A DNA stretch of 64,000 bases from Arthrobacter sp. Leaf69 (GCF_001422645.1 NZ_LMLR01000001.1:312325-376324), one strand, 5' to 3'. Shown: positions 9,267 through 16,380, numbered from the stretch's first letter. Notes: a model not told the origin generated them from the sequence alone. A program made the numbers and translations.

Positions 9267-9797
9267 ATGAGCGGGCAGGCGGTAACGCGGGTGATGCAGC
9301 ACGTAACCGGGTTGCATCCCACGATGAAGCTAGTTCTGGTGTGCCTCGCTGACCACGCGGGAAAGGACGGGACTAACGCCTTCCCGTCCGTCCCGACGAT
9401 CGCGGAACTGTGCGGGGTCGATGCACGAACAGTGCGCCGCACCATCTCCGCGCTGGAAGGCCGTGGGCTGATACGCCGGGGCAATCAGGCGGCGGCCTCC
9501 GGCATTCCGCCCCAGTACCGGCCGATGGTCTGGGATCTGGTCATCTTCCCCGCAGACGTGTCACCCGTGACAGGTCCAGAGGTGTCATCGGTGACAGGTC
9601 CAGACCTGACATCAGGGGTGACAGCAGGGGTGACATCAGACCTGACACCCGTGTCACCCAAACAGAGTAAACAGGGAAACCAAAAGAAAACCGGCCGCGG
9701 CCGAACTGCTCTCGCAGCCCGAAGTGACTGGGAAAACCCACCTGCCGACAGCTGGGCTTATGGGCAAGAAGCACCTATTGAAAGGAACTCATCATGA
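9267..9797 (+). CDS. Helix-turn-helix replication-initiator-like protein
   Basis: The 176-residue protein begins with the helix-turn-helix domain common to replisome organiser and initiator proteins of phages and small elements: KLVLVCLADHAG, FPSVPTIAELCGVDARTVRR and ALEGRGLI, residues about 20-75. It is followed by a low-complexity linker (residues about 97-132) built from VTGP/DLTS-like units. The linker is encoded by a 24-bp DNA repeat, described separately. The short basic C-terminus has no ATPase or primase motifs, so it probably recruits host replication proteins. Its stop overlaps the next start (ATGA). Confidence 0.75.
   Translation: MSGQAVTRVMQHVTGLHPTMKLVLVCLADHAGKDGTNAFPSVPTIAELCGVDARTVRRTISALEGRGLIRRGNQAAASGIPPQYRPMVWDLVIFPADVSPVTGPEVSSVTGPDLTSGVTAGVTSDLTPVSPKQSKQGNQKKTGRGRTALAARSDWENPPADSWAYGQEAPIERNSS
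9559..9656 (+). repeat. 24-bp tandem repeat / iteron-like array within the initiator-like gene
   Basis: Nine TGTCA or TGACA pentamers occur in 98 bases, starting at 9559, 9568, 9583, 9592, 9607, 9619, 9631, 9643 and 9652. Units begin every 24 bases at 9559, 9583, 9607 and 9631. The first two units share GGTGACAGGTCCAGA-type sequence. Pentamers in both orientations form small palindromes such as TGTCACCCGTGACA. Spacing keeps the reading frame. Confidence 0.8.
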
Positions 9798-10096
9798 CCA
9801 CGACTCCCGAAACCGCCGTAGTGATGGCATTTGACGTTTTGCAAGACGTGATCGCCACCGGAGCAGACCCAAGAGGCCCGCTCGGATCCGGAGCCGCCTG
9901 GACTATCGACACGTACGGGACCCCAAGGCAGCGGGCGCAGCTGCAGCGGCTGGAAATGGCGGCCGCCAGCAAGCACGGCGCTGTCCCGTCCCGGACCACG
10001 GCCAAGGACGGCAAGGCCGGGGCTGCTGACACGTTCGGCATGGACGCTCTGGACCGTGCCATTGCCAAGAGCTTTGACACGGAGGAGGACGCATGA
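9794..10096 (+). CDS. Small hypothetical element protein
   Basis: This 100-residue protein is linked by ATGA overlaps at both ends to its neighbours, which strongly supports it being a translated operon member. An AAAGGA ribosome binding site precedes the ATG. The central part contains YGTPRQRAQLQRLEMAA, a predicted helix, and the C-terminus is acidic (SFDTEEDA). I recognise no family. Confidence 0.7.
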   Translation: MTTTPETAVVMAFDVLQDVIATGADPRGPLGSGAAWTIDTYGTPRQRAQLQRLEMAAASKHGAVPSRTTAKDGKAGAADTFGMDALDRAIAKSFDTEEDA

Positions 10097-10806
10097 GCCC
10101 GAAGACAGCACCGCTCACCGCTGAGCAGGTCCGGGCGGACATACTGGCCCCGGTGATTGAGGAGCAGGAGCGGATCAACGCGGGGGAGAGGGCAGCGCGG
10201 GCTGCCATCGACGCAGCGCGGGCCAAGCGTGACGAGGAAGTGACCGCATGGCGGGCAGAAGCCGCGGAAAGCCTGAGGCTCTTCCTGCCGGAACCGCCGC
10301 CACCGGCACCCGTGGAGATGCCCCAGCATCACGCCGTGCTGCACCGCGTGATCACAGCCCGTCAGGCAGCCTCAGAGTGGCAGGACCGGTTACTGGCCGA
10401 ACAGCGCGGGAAAGCGGAAACGGCATACAAGCAGGCCCTTCCGGACCTGATCGAGCGGACACGGACAACCGCGCTCGGAACAACGGAGGCAATCGTGGCC
10501 GAATGGAACGGCTGGCTGCAGCTGGTCAAGGACTGCCGGGCCGCTGACGAACGCAAGGGAGGCCGGAGGCAGTGGGACCCCGCCACGGGCAGGATGCGGG
10601 CCACGATCACCCCAGCGGACCTGCTGGAAGCCGTGAACGGCGTGGATCTCCTCGACCCGTCCCCCGTGGCAAAAGAGTGGATCGACGGGGGACCCCGTGA
10701 CGGATTCCACCAGCCCATGAGCGGGGGACCGGACGGGCCGGACGGAATAACCCGGGAAGAGGCTGCACAGCAGCGGAGGCCCGGCGGTGCCCGGGCGTGG
10801 CTGTGA
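10093..10806 (+). CDS. Hypothetical coiled-coil element protein
   Basis: The 237-residue protein starts at an ATGA overlap with the preceding gene. Residues about 9-65 and 85-130 are rich in Ala, Glu, Arg and Gln and should form long helices, separated by a Pro-rich LPEPPPPAPVEMP hinge. The C-terminal 60 residues are rich in Gly, Asp and Pro. It could be a structural or DNA-associated protein. No catalytic motif is visible. Confidence 0.7.
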   Translation: MSPKTAPLTAEQVRADILAPVIEEQERINAGERAARAAIDAARAKRDEEVTAWRAEAAESLRLFLPEPPPPAPVEMPQHHAVLHRVITARQAASEWQDRLLAEQRGKAETAYKQALPDLIERTRTTALGTTEAIVAEWNGWLQLVKDCRAADERKGGRRQWDPATGRMRATITPADLLEAVNGVDLLDPSPVAKEWIDGGPRDGFHQPMSGGPDGPDGITREEAAQQRRPGGARAWL

Positions 10807-10819
10807 CCGTGGAGCGCGA

Positions 10820-11224
10820 ATGAGCACGGATGAGCGTCTAAGCCGGGGACAGCGGGCAGCGCTCACGGCCCTGCTGGTCACGCCGAACCTCCGAACAGCT
10901 GCCCAGAGTGCCGGGGTAGGGCACTCCACGCTCCGGCGCTGGCTCGCTCAGCCGGAATTTCAGGAGGAGTACCGGCGGCTGTCCCGGGAGACGCACCAGC
11001 AAGCCGTGAGCGCGGTCCTCTCAGCCCAGCAGGAGGCTGTGGCAGTTCTGGTCCGTCTGATGGCCAGCCGGTCCGCAGAAGTCCGCCTGCGGGCCGCCAG
11101 CAAGCTGCTGGAACTTGGGCACCGGATCGCCGGGGATGACCTGGACCAGCGTCTGACCCGCCTTGAAGAGATCGCCAAAGAACAGGAGCAGGAGAAATGG
11201 GCATGGGACGCAAGGCACGGGTAG
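10820..11224 (+). CDS. HTH protein resembling phage terminase small subunits
   Basis: The 134-residue protein opens with an HTH of the kind used by small terminase subunits: LRTAAQSAGVGHSTLRRWL followed by EFQEEYRRLSRE. A helical repeat region follows (AVAVLVRLMASRSAEVRLRAASKLLELG), then a Glu/Lys-rich tail. This arrangement (HTH, then aromatic 'peF', then a helical domain) is common in TerS-like proteins and related transposase-type HTH proteins. No large terminase is present. I place the start at ATG 10820, behind GGAG. It overlaps the next gene by about 22 bases. Confidence 0.65.
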   Translation: MSTDERLSRGQRAALTALLVTPNLRTAAQSAGVGHSTLRRWLAQPEFQEEYRRLSRETHQQAVSAVLSAQQEAVAVLVRLMASRSAEVRLRAASKLLELGHRIAGDDLDQRLTRLEEIAKEQEQEKWAWDARHG

Positions 11225-11583
11225 GCCAGCTGGAGGGCAAGATCAAGGGCCCGGAACGTCGGGAGCCCTTCGACTGGGAAGCCGAGTATGGCGAAATCGG
11301 GGCACTGACCCGAGACTGCATCATCCAGTACCTGACCAGCAGCAAGACCCGGGAAGCGCTGGAAGGGCACGTCTATCAGCTGATGCGGGTGGGAACCTTC
11401 GCAATGGACATGCTCACGGAACACCGGAAAGTGAGCGAAGGCGAGCGGGCAGCGCTACGGCAGCTGATGACGGACCCGGATTACCGCGGCTTCGGCTGGA
11501 CCGAGTTGAAGCACCCCAAGGCCCTGCAGCTGTACCGTATGTGTGTGGTGCGGGGGTGGCTGGATAGGGAGGTCTTGGCCTAA
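11203..11583 (+). CDS. Hypothetical element protein
   Basis: The protein of about 126 residues starts inside the end of the TerS-like gene. ATG at 11203 is preferred because AGGAG lies about 7 bases upstream; ATG at 11197 is the alternative. It has a basic N-terminus, then a helical region with EYGEIGALTRDCIIQYL and HPKALQLYRMCVVRGWLD. I recognise no family. It is the last gene of the rightward operon before the convergent cargo gene, only 12 bases away. Confidence 0.65.
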   Translation: MGRKARVGQLEGKIKGPERREPFDWEAEYGEIGALTRDCIIQYLTSSKTREALEGHVYQLMRVGTFAMDMLTEHRKVSEGERAALRQLMTDPDYRGFGWTELKHPKALQLYRMCVVRGWLDREVLA

Positions 11584-11595
11584 GCTTGATGCCCC

Positions 11596-13059
11596 CTACA
11601 CCACGCCGGAATCAGCTTCGGTCGGCTCTTCTCGGAGGGGATTGTCTCTACCGGACGCAAACTCTTCGAAAGACATTCTTTCTGGCACGGATTTGATAGC
11701 AGACGTCTTCGAGACAATACTTTCGATCCCCAAGAACTCGTGCATTGCAGCCATACTTTCCAGCCACGGGGCAGGGATTTCCACCGACAACCGTTCACCT
11801 GTGGGCCACTGCAACGTTGTTCTGAGCTTAAAAGACCTTCCATCCCGGGCGCCGGGTTCAAGCTCAACCTTGAGCCCGGCATCGGCCAGCGCTCGTTCTA
11901 CGTGTCCGGTGTTCATGGCCGCCATAATGACCAAACGGCCGTGCAAGATGTCCGAGATCGCCCTTTGCGGGATTTCGTAGACAGTGAAGGGCATGAGGAG
12001 CGGTGCATGGGCGTTGTCTTCTTCGATAGGGATAGCTCCGATCGTCAGGCTATTCCTGTCTCCCAGGTCATCTGAGAGAACGTGGCTCTGAATGTCTTCG
12101 ACGAAGCGTGGGTCAGCTACGTCTTCCTTCACAACGCCGTTTGGGTTGAACCACAGCCCGTAGCCGATGAAATTGTCTACCGAGAAAAAAGCGTAACCGT
12201 TGCTGCGGGCATGACGGATCGCTTTGCGAAGCTCGGCCCAGTGGTGGTGGTCTTCCACATCTGACACGAGAGAGAGGTGTGAGGAGCCATCAATCTTTGT
12301 CAACTTGTGGTCTTCCGCCGTCCTATGAGCCACAGCCTTGACCATACGGTTGAACTGCTTGTCTAAACGGCGGTCCTCCCGCCGCGGCTTACGTTCGGGA
12401 TTTTCCAACTCTTCTGCACGGAAAGTACCCAATTCCAATACGGCCTGACGGGCAATGGGCGGAAAGGGTTCGGTTCCGATCGCTGTCACCTGCAACGAGA
12501 CATTCTCTTTGCCCTTGTCGTCCACACTCGCGTCCAAGCGGCTGGTCTTGACTTCGATGGTTCGGAACAGTTTATCGGCGGCGCCGTCCCCAAAGGAGAG
12601 GAAGGTGATGTCACCTATTCGTAGACAATCTGTGATGTCGTGAATTATCGGTAGACCGAAACCGCTCTGCAGCAACTTCATGGCTGTCACTGACACGCCC
12701 CGGCTTCCGTCGTCTTCTTCAGACGACAAAGGCACACGGCTGTTCGTTGTCAAAGCGCGGATCGTCTTCCTGTCGAAAAGGAGGACCATCCAAGCCAACC
12801 CGTCTCCAAGCCTCCGGGAGTGCCACCGGATCACCTGAAGATCTCGGAGATGGGCAAGCTGCTTCTTGTCTTTCCGAGCTTTGACTTTCGTCTCGGTGAT
12901 GGCCCGCTGCACGTCGCGTTGTAGTGCAGCGATTTTTTCTTGGTACGGCGAGAACTCCTCGAGCCCATCGGATAGGAACTTCCGTCTGTTGAGCTTAGTA
13001 ATCAAGTGTTCAATGCGGCGCAAGAGTGTACGAGCCCTGCGCTCTTCGATATCCCCCAT
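11596..13059 (-). CDS. Hypothetical protein with a PD-(D/E)xK-nuclease-like signature (element cargo)
   Basis: The predicted protein has about 487 residues. The first 80 are charged, helical and probably coiled coil. Around residues 149-171 the sequence LRIGDITFLSF is followed after 13 residues by RTIEVKTSR. This is the spacing and character of the GD...(D/E)xK core of restriction-nuclease-like folds. The rest is alpha/beta with a conserved-looking YAFFSVDNFIGYGLWF stretch. The function is otherwise unknown. The start is uncertain: ATG 13059 is used, and GTG 13077 is possible. A longer frame to 13347 would run antisense through the divergent neighbour. Base composition is lower in G+C than the host. 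Confidence 0.65.
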   Translation of the reverse strand: MGDIEERRARTLLRRIEHLITKLNRRKFLSDGLEEFSPYQEKIAALQRDVQRAITETKVKARKDKKQLAHLRDLQVIRWHSRRLGDGLAWMVLLFDRKTIRALTTNSRVPLSSEEDDGSRGVSVTAMKLLQSGFGLPIIHDITDCLRIGDITFLSFGDGAADKLFRTIEVKTSRLDASVDDKGKENVSLQVTAIGTEPFPPIARQAVLELGTFRAEELENPERKPRREDRRLDKQFNRMVKAVAHRTAEDHKLTKIDGSSHLSLVSDVEDHHHWAELRKAIRHARSNGYAFFSVDNFIGYGLWFNPNGVVKEDVADPRFVEDIQSHVLSDDLGDRNSLTIGAIPIEEDNAHAPLLMPFTVYEIPQRAISDILHGRLVIMAAMNTGHVERALADAGLKVELEPGARDGRSFKLRTTLQWPTGERLSVEIPAPWLESMAAMHEFLGIESIVSKTSAIKSVPERMSFEEFASGRDNPLREEPTEADSGVV

Positions 13060-13133
13060 GCATACATCATCTCGCACCTGACGGACGACCAGTCGCTTGA
13101 GCTGCGGTGCTAAGTCAGTGGCAGTATGACTGC

Positions 13134-13847
13134 GTGACCGAAGAGCAAATTTTATATACCTTCCAAGCTGTGAGACGTGCCGAGAGCGGGGAGCTTTTGG
13201 CTCGTCCGATCCGCCAGTTGTCAGAGCAAGAGTTTGAGGAAACACGGACGGCCATCTACCGGCTGGAGAACTATCTGACCGGGTTTGATGCTTACATCTG
13301 GCGGGCCCTGGAGGACCTGAGAGCCACCGCAGAGAAAGCGCGGACACAGTTCGCGGAGAAGGGAAGCAGCTTTAGCCCCGGTCCTGTCGTTAGCGAGCTG
13401 GAGCTACGGATAATAAACGTCTGCGCGGTCGTAAAGATGTACGCCGAGCACGTCATAGTCCGGCTCGGCGAGATGTATGGGAAAGAGTCGACGGAACGCG
13501 GCGACGTGAAAGCGCTATTTTCCCAGCTGTACGATTCCAGCCTGCCCTACAGGGTGAGCAACCACCTGAGGAATGCGCTGGTACACGGATCCCCGGCTGA
13601 ACTGATGCAAACGACCTTGCACACCAGCCTGCCCGAGTCCGGGCAACCTGTCACAACAGTTGAAGTGCGGCTATCCCGTGACGGTTTCCGGAAACACGCT
13701 CAGAATGCGAAGGTCCGCGATGAAGTAGTCGCGCTTTCCGAAGAACTGGAGCTGATCGCCACTGTCACTGACACGGCCACGGGAACGATGGCCCTCCACG
13801 AAGACATAATGCACCTGCTCAGCCCCGGAGTGGTGTGCCCGCGATGA
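13134..13847 (+). CDS. HEPN-like protein (element cargo)
   Basis: This is a mostly helical protein of about 237 residues. Near residue 155 it carries RNALVHG, matching the R-N-x3-H motif that defines catalytic HEPN RNases in toxin and abortive-infection systems. The preceding helices (residues about 85-150) would supply the rest of the helical bundle. The start is set at GTG 13134; an in-frame GTG at 13107 is the alternative. It is divergent from the nuclease-like gene across about 75 bases and overlaps the next small gene by ATGA. HEPN activity is inferred from the motif only. Confidence 0.65.
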   Translation: MTEEQILYTFQAVRRAESGELLARPIRQLSEQEFEETRTAIYRLENYLTGFDAYIWRALEDLRATAEKARTQFAEKGSSFSPGPVVSELELRIINVCAVVKMYAEHVIVRLGEMYGKESTERGDVKALFSQLYDSSLPYRVSNHLRNALVHGSPAELMQTTLHTSLPESGQPVTTVEVRLSRDGFRKHAQNAKVRDEVVALSEELELIATVTDTATGTMALHEDIMHLLSPGVVCPR

Positions 13848-14023
13848 AGCTGTTGGCACGTCTATTTGAGGAAGCTGACGCGGTGCTTGTGGAGGACGAA
13901 TGGCCCGGCTTCTTTGAAGTATCTCCGTCTGCGCCTGAAGGTTCGAGGATCAGGCCGCTTCCATTGCCGGAAAGCGTCTCCAGATTTGTCAGGGACTTCC
14001 TCGACACTCAGCCGGCGGATTGA
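13844..14023 (+). CDS. Small acidic protein coupled to the HEPN-like gene
   Basis: The 59-residue protein begins at an ATGA overlap with the HEPN-like gene, which supports translation. It is acidic, with EEADAVLVEDEWPGFFEV near the N-terminus. I recognise no family. Its position and charge would suit a partner or antidote of the upstream protein, but nothing in the sequence proves this. It ends 50 bases before a hairpin and 134 bases before attR. Confidence 0.55.
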   Translation: MKLLARLFEEADAVLVEDEWPGFFEVSPSAPEGSRIRPLPLPESVSRFVRDFLDTQPAD

Positions 14024-14072
14024 TGGGGAATTGTCGGGGAAGAGGCGTTTGTGGGGGATAACAGCTGACAAA

Positions 14073-14118
14073 TAGAGCGGCTTGCGTCCGGGAGAATCCC
14101 TGACTGCAAGCCGCTCTA
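14073..14118 (+). terminator. Hairpin at the right end of the element
   Basis: TAGAGCGGCTTGC (14073-14085) pairs perfectly with 14106-14118. An inner GGGA/TCCC stem lies within the 20-base loop. No T run follows. It probably ends transcription of the HEPN-like operon before attR. Confidence 0.6.
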
Positions 14119-14156
14119 GGGCACTTCTGATAGCTGCTGCTAACTCGGCTGTGACA

Positions 14157-14208
14157 ACTGTAAATCAGCTGGCAACGCCTACGGGGGTTCGAATCCCTCA
14201 TCTGCCAC
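14157..14208 (+). repeat. attR: 52-bp direct repeat, orphan 3' half of tRNA-Tyr
   Basis: This copy is identical to 6906-6957 but is preceded by unrelated sequence, so it is not a working tRNA. It represents the original chromosomal 3' end of the tRNA gene. Confidence 0.93.
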
Positions 14209-14216
14209 CCTTGGAG

Positions 14217-14255
14217 AAGCCTCCGGAACCAACAGGTTCCGGAGGCTTTTTCTTT
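14217..14255 (+). terminator. Original tRNA-Tyr terminator, stranded beyond attR
   Basis: A perfect 14-base stem (14217-14230 with 14235-14248) with loop AACA is followed by TTTTTCTTT. In the empty site it would lie directly behind tRNA-Tyr. Confidence 0.85.
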
Positions 14256-14613
14256 GCCCTCCGGAGGGTTGCGCGGGCAGGTTTTCGGGGGCAGGTGCCG
14301 ACGCGAGGGCAGGTCCGGGCGGATCGGCGTCGCGCATTCGCCCTGATCTGCCCGCGGGCTGCGGGAAATCCGCCGGGGCGCGTGGGCCTCCGGCGCGGCA
14401 CGCAACCGGCGTTGGGCTCACCCGAAAGGGATGATGCGGGGCCTCCTCGGAAGAGCTGAAGTGGTCTCAAGAATCCCCTGGGCATCGAAGCGTAGTTGCC
14501 GGCCGCCCGCCGTCGGAATCATCCGACGCGGGTGGTGACCGACAGGCGGGCGGCGTCCCACACTTAGACGAGCGTGCCGGACAGTGCGCTCGAAACAGAA
14601 CGGAGGAATGCCA
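14256..14613. other. Intergenic stretch without a convincing gene
   Basis: Open frames here lack a start with a ribosome binding site, and several are shadows of one another. A short GGGCAGGT motif recurs three times near 14270-14320. The promoter of the following DUF6325-like gene is presumably near the right end. Confidence 0.5.
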
Positions 14614-15066
14614 GTGACAACCACACCGGAGACCGAGGCCCACGGGCCGGTCGACTTTGTGCTCCTCGAGTTCCCCATGGCTGGACTGACGGGGCGGGCC
14701 AGTGAAGAACTGATACGGCTCGTTGAGCAGGGTGTGATCCGGCTCTTCGATCTCCTTGTCGTGATGAAAAACGAGGACGGCGCCGTCGAGGTTCTCGAGC
14801 TCACTGATCCAGGCGGTCCCGCAGAGTCGTTCTCCTACTTTGACGGCGCGCAGAGCGGGCTTCTCGGCGAAGAGGAAATCGCCGAGGCAGCTGACGCGAT
14901 CCTTCCCGGAAGTGTCGCCGCGCTGATTGTCTACGAGAACATCTGGGCGGCACCCTTCGTGGCGGCCGTACGCGACGGCGGGGGCGAGCTCGTCGCGAGC
15001 ACGCGGATCCCTGCGCCGGACGTGATGGCAGCCCTCGAGGCCCTCGACGCCCCGCCCGTGGCCTGA
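14614..15066 (+). CDS. DUF6325-like family protein
   Basis: The protein of about 150 residues has the pattern I associate with DUF6325: DFVLLEFPMAGLTG, LVEQGVIRLFDLLVVMK, GLLGEEEIAEAADAILPG, then AALIVYENIWAAPF. Such proteins resemble the DUF1269 membrane-associated group, and their function is unknown. GGAGGA lies six bases before the GTG at 14614, so I prefer this over the ATG at 14608. The next gene, a SHOCT protein, follows 34 bases later; the pair is common in actinobacteria. Confidence 0.75.
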   Translation: MTTTPETEAHGPVDFVLLEFPMAGLTGRASEELIRLVEQGVIRLFDLLVVMKNEDGAVEVLELTDPGGPAESFSYFDGAQSGLLGEEEIAEAADAILPGSVAALIVYENIWAAPFVAAVRDGGGELVASTRIPAPDVMAALEALDAPPVA

Positions 15067-15100
15067 CACACATAAAACGCGATGCGAGAGGAGACGAATT

Positions 15101-15430
15101 ATGGGATTACTCAGGGGTATGGCACGGACAGCGGTGGTAGCCGGCACAGCATCTGCCGTGAGCGGCCGCGTCCAGCGACGGCAGGCTAACAAGTTCGCCG
15201 AGAAGGACGCCGCGACGGCGGCCAAGCAGCAGGAGGCCTACGACGCGCAGATGGCCCAGCAGCAGCCCGCGTATCAAGAACCTGCGTACCAGCCGCCGCC
15301 ACCGCCCGCAGCCGGGGGAATCTCCAACGAAGCAATCGAGCAGCTCAAAGAGCTTGCTGCGCTGAAAGAGCAGGGGATTCTCACGGAACAGGAGTTCGGG
15401 GTGCAGAAGGCGAAGATCCTCGGCGGGTAG
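15101..15430 (+). CDS. SHOCT domain-containing protein
   Basis: The 109-residue protein has a C-terminal SHOCT motif at about 78-107 (IEQLKELAALKEQGILTEQE, then FGVQKAKIL). This short helical module is found at the ends of many bacterial membrane-associated proteins. The N-terminus has a short Ala/Val-rich segment, and the middle is rich in Gln, Pro and Tyr. GAGAGGAG precedes the ATG. It is probably cotranscribed with the upstream DUF6325-like gene. Confidence 0.85.
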   Translation: MGLLRGMARTAVVAGTASAVSGRVQRRQANKFAEKDAATAAKQQEAYDAQMAQQQPAYQEPAYQPPPPPAAGGISNEAIEQLKELAALKEQGILTEQEFGVQKAKILGG

Positions 15431-15454
15431 TACCGGCGGGCCTTTGATGCGAAA

Positions 15455-15496
15455 AACACCCCCGTACGTGCCGGCGAAGGCACCTACGGGGGTGTT
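15455..15496. terminator. Bidirectional terminator between convergent genes
   Basis: AACACCCCCGTA (15455-15466) pairs with TACGGGGGTGTT (15485-15496), and further pairing continues inside. A-rich sequence on the left and T-containing sequence on the right allow use from both sides. Confidence 0.75.
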
Positions 15497-15527
15497 CTCG
15501 GGCGGATCTGATGCGGACCGATTGCGG

Positions 15528-16025
15528 TCAGCGGACCTCGGATCCGGCCAGGATGGCGTCGATCTGACCGAGGGCCTGCTTCATCCCCTCTTCCATGCCC
15601 ATGGCGAGAACCTTCTCCAGCGCATCTGCGGAGTCGAAGGTGGACACCATGGTCATCCGCGTGCGGTTGCCGACTGCCTTAAGCCGCATCACGGCATGAC
15701 TGGTGCCCATCGCGGGGATCGGATCGCCGTTCTCGTCGGCGAAACCGTCGTCGAACTCCAGGCGGTGGGGAGCCTCGATGGCGGTGAACCGCCACCAGCC
15801 CCGGCTCTTCTCGCCGTCGGGCCCGGTCATGTAATAGCTGGCCTTCCCTCCGGACACGAAGTCGTGGCCATCGAAGGTCGCGGGCCAGGTGGGCGGCCCC
15901 CACCAGCGCTCGAGCTGGCGCGGGTCTTCCCAGACCTGCCAGACGCGCTCGACGCCGGCGTCGAACTCGGCGATGACGGTGAAGCTCAGGGTCTCGGCGT
16001 TTTTCTGCGAACTGATAACGGTCAT
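15528..16025 (-). CDS. SRPBCC/AHSA1 family protein
   Basis: This is a START-like fold protein of about 165 residues. The hallmark reads FDAGVERVWQVWEDPRQLERWWGPP, and a C-terminal helix contains MGMEEGMKQALGQIDAIL. AHSA1-type proteins have a hydrophobic cavity but no defined substrate. The ATG at 16025 follows the ArsR-type gene by 13 bases, and this ArsR-SRPBCC pairing is widespread, so the two form one operon. The longer in-frame start would run deep into the regulator gene. Confidence 0.92.
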   Translation of the reverse strand: MTVISSQKNAETLSFTVIAEFDAGVERVWQVWEDPRQLERWWGPPTWPATFDGHDFVSGGKASYYMTGPDGEKSRGWWRFTAIEAPHRLEFDDGFADENGDPIPAMGTSHAVMRLKAVGNRTRMTMVSTFDSADALEKVLAMGMEEGMKQALGQIDAILAGSEVR

Positions 16026-16038
16026 GGCTGGTCTCTCC

Positions 16039-16371
16039 CTATCCCTCTGCGAGAATGTCTGCGATCCGGTCAGCGCGCTGCCGCCAGATCGTTTCGTACT
16101 CATCGAGCAGCCGTCGAGCTCGCTGTAGGCCATCGTGGTGCGCCCGCACGATCTGCTCCCGTCCGCGCTTCTCCTTCGTGACGAGGGAGGCGCGCTCCAA
16201 TACCGCCACGTGTTTCTGTACGGCGGCGAAACTCATGGCGTAGTGCTCCGCCAGCATTGACACGGAGTATTCGCCAGCCGTCACCCGGGCGACGATGTCC
16301 CGGCGGGTGGCATCGGCGAACGCCTGGAACAGGCGGTCAAGATCGACATCCCTCAACTCATCTACAACCAT
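16039..16371 (-). CDS. ArsR-family winged-helix repressor
   Basis: The 110-residue regulator has the ArsR pattern: LFQAFADATRRDIVARV, SVSMLAEHYAMSFAAVQKHV, then LERASLVTKEKRGRE. It lacks the Cys metal sites of the metal-sensing branch, which fits the subgroup that controls AHSA1 genes. ATG 16371 lies inside a perfect palindrome, so autorepression by blocking initiation is likely. Confidence 0.93.
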   Translation of the reverse strand: MVVDELRDVDLDRLFQAFADATRRDIVARVTAGEYSVSMLAEHYAMSFAAVQKHVAVLERASLVTKEKRGREQIVRAHHDGLQRARRLLDEYETIWRQRADRIADILAEG

Positions 16372-16380
16372 TTGGTTGTA
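16363..16380 (-). promoter_or_regulatory. ArsR operator over the start codon
   Basis: TACAACCA and TGGTTGTA form a perfect 8-base inverted repeat with a 2-base spacer. The start codon of the ArsR-family gene (16369-16371) lies within it. Confidence 0.8.

Larger units (their letters stand above)
6906..14208. mobile_element. 7.3-kb integrative element inserted in tRNA-Tyr
   Basis: The element is delimited by a perfect 52-bp direct repeat at 6906-6957 and 14157-14208. It carries a tyrosine integrase adjacent to the tRNA, an excisionase-like gene, a replication-initiator-like gene, a terminase-small-subunit-like gene and a terminal cargo pair. There are no capsid, tail, portal or conjugation genes. 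It is therefore either a phage satellite-like island or a small integrative mobilisable or cis-mobilised element. The right part (11.6-14.0 kb) is visibly lower in G+C than the flanks. Confidence 0.93.

Noticed and set aside
9559..9656. CRISPR-like array.
   Set aside because: The repeats are short and imperfect with no unique spacers of constant length. They stay in frame within a coding region, and there are no cas genes nearby.
13060..13347. N-terminal extension of the nuclease-like gene.
   Set aside because: It would run antisense through the divergent HEPN-like gene. No ribosome binding site supports the upstream start, and the extension has no family-like sequence.
14157..14208. Second tRNA-Tyr gene.
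   Set aside because: Only the 3' half from the anticodon stem onward is present. The 5' acceptor strand and D arm are missing, so it is an att site rather than a tRNA.
14082..14459. Open frame across attR.
   Set aside because: It translates the tRNA fragment and the terminator hairpin, lacks a ribosome binding site, and competes with several equally open frames.
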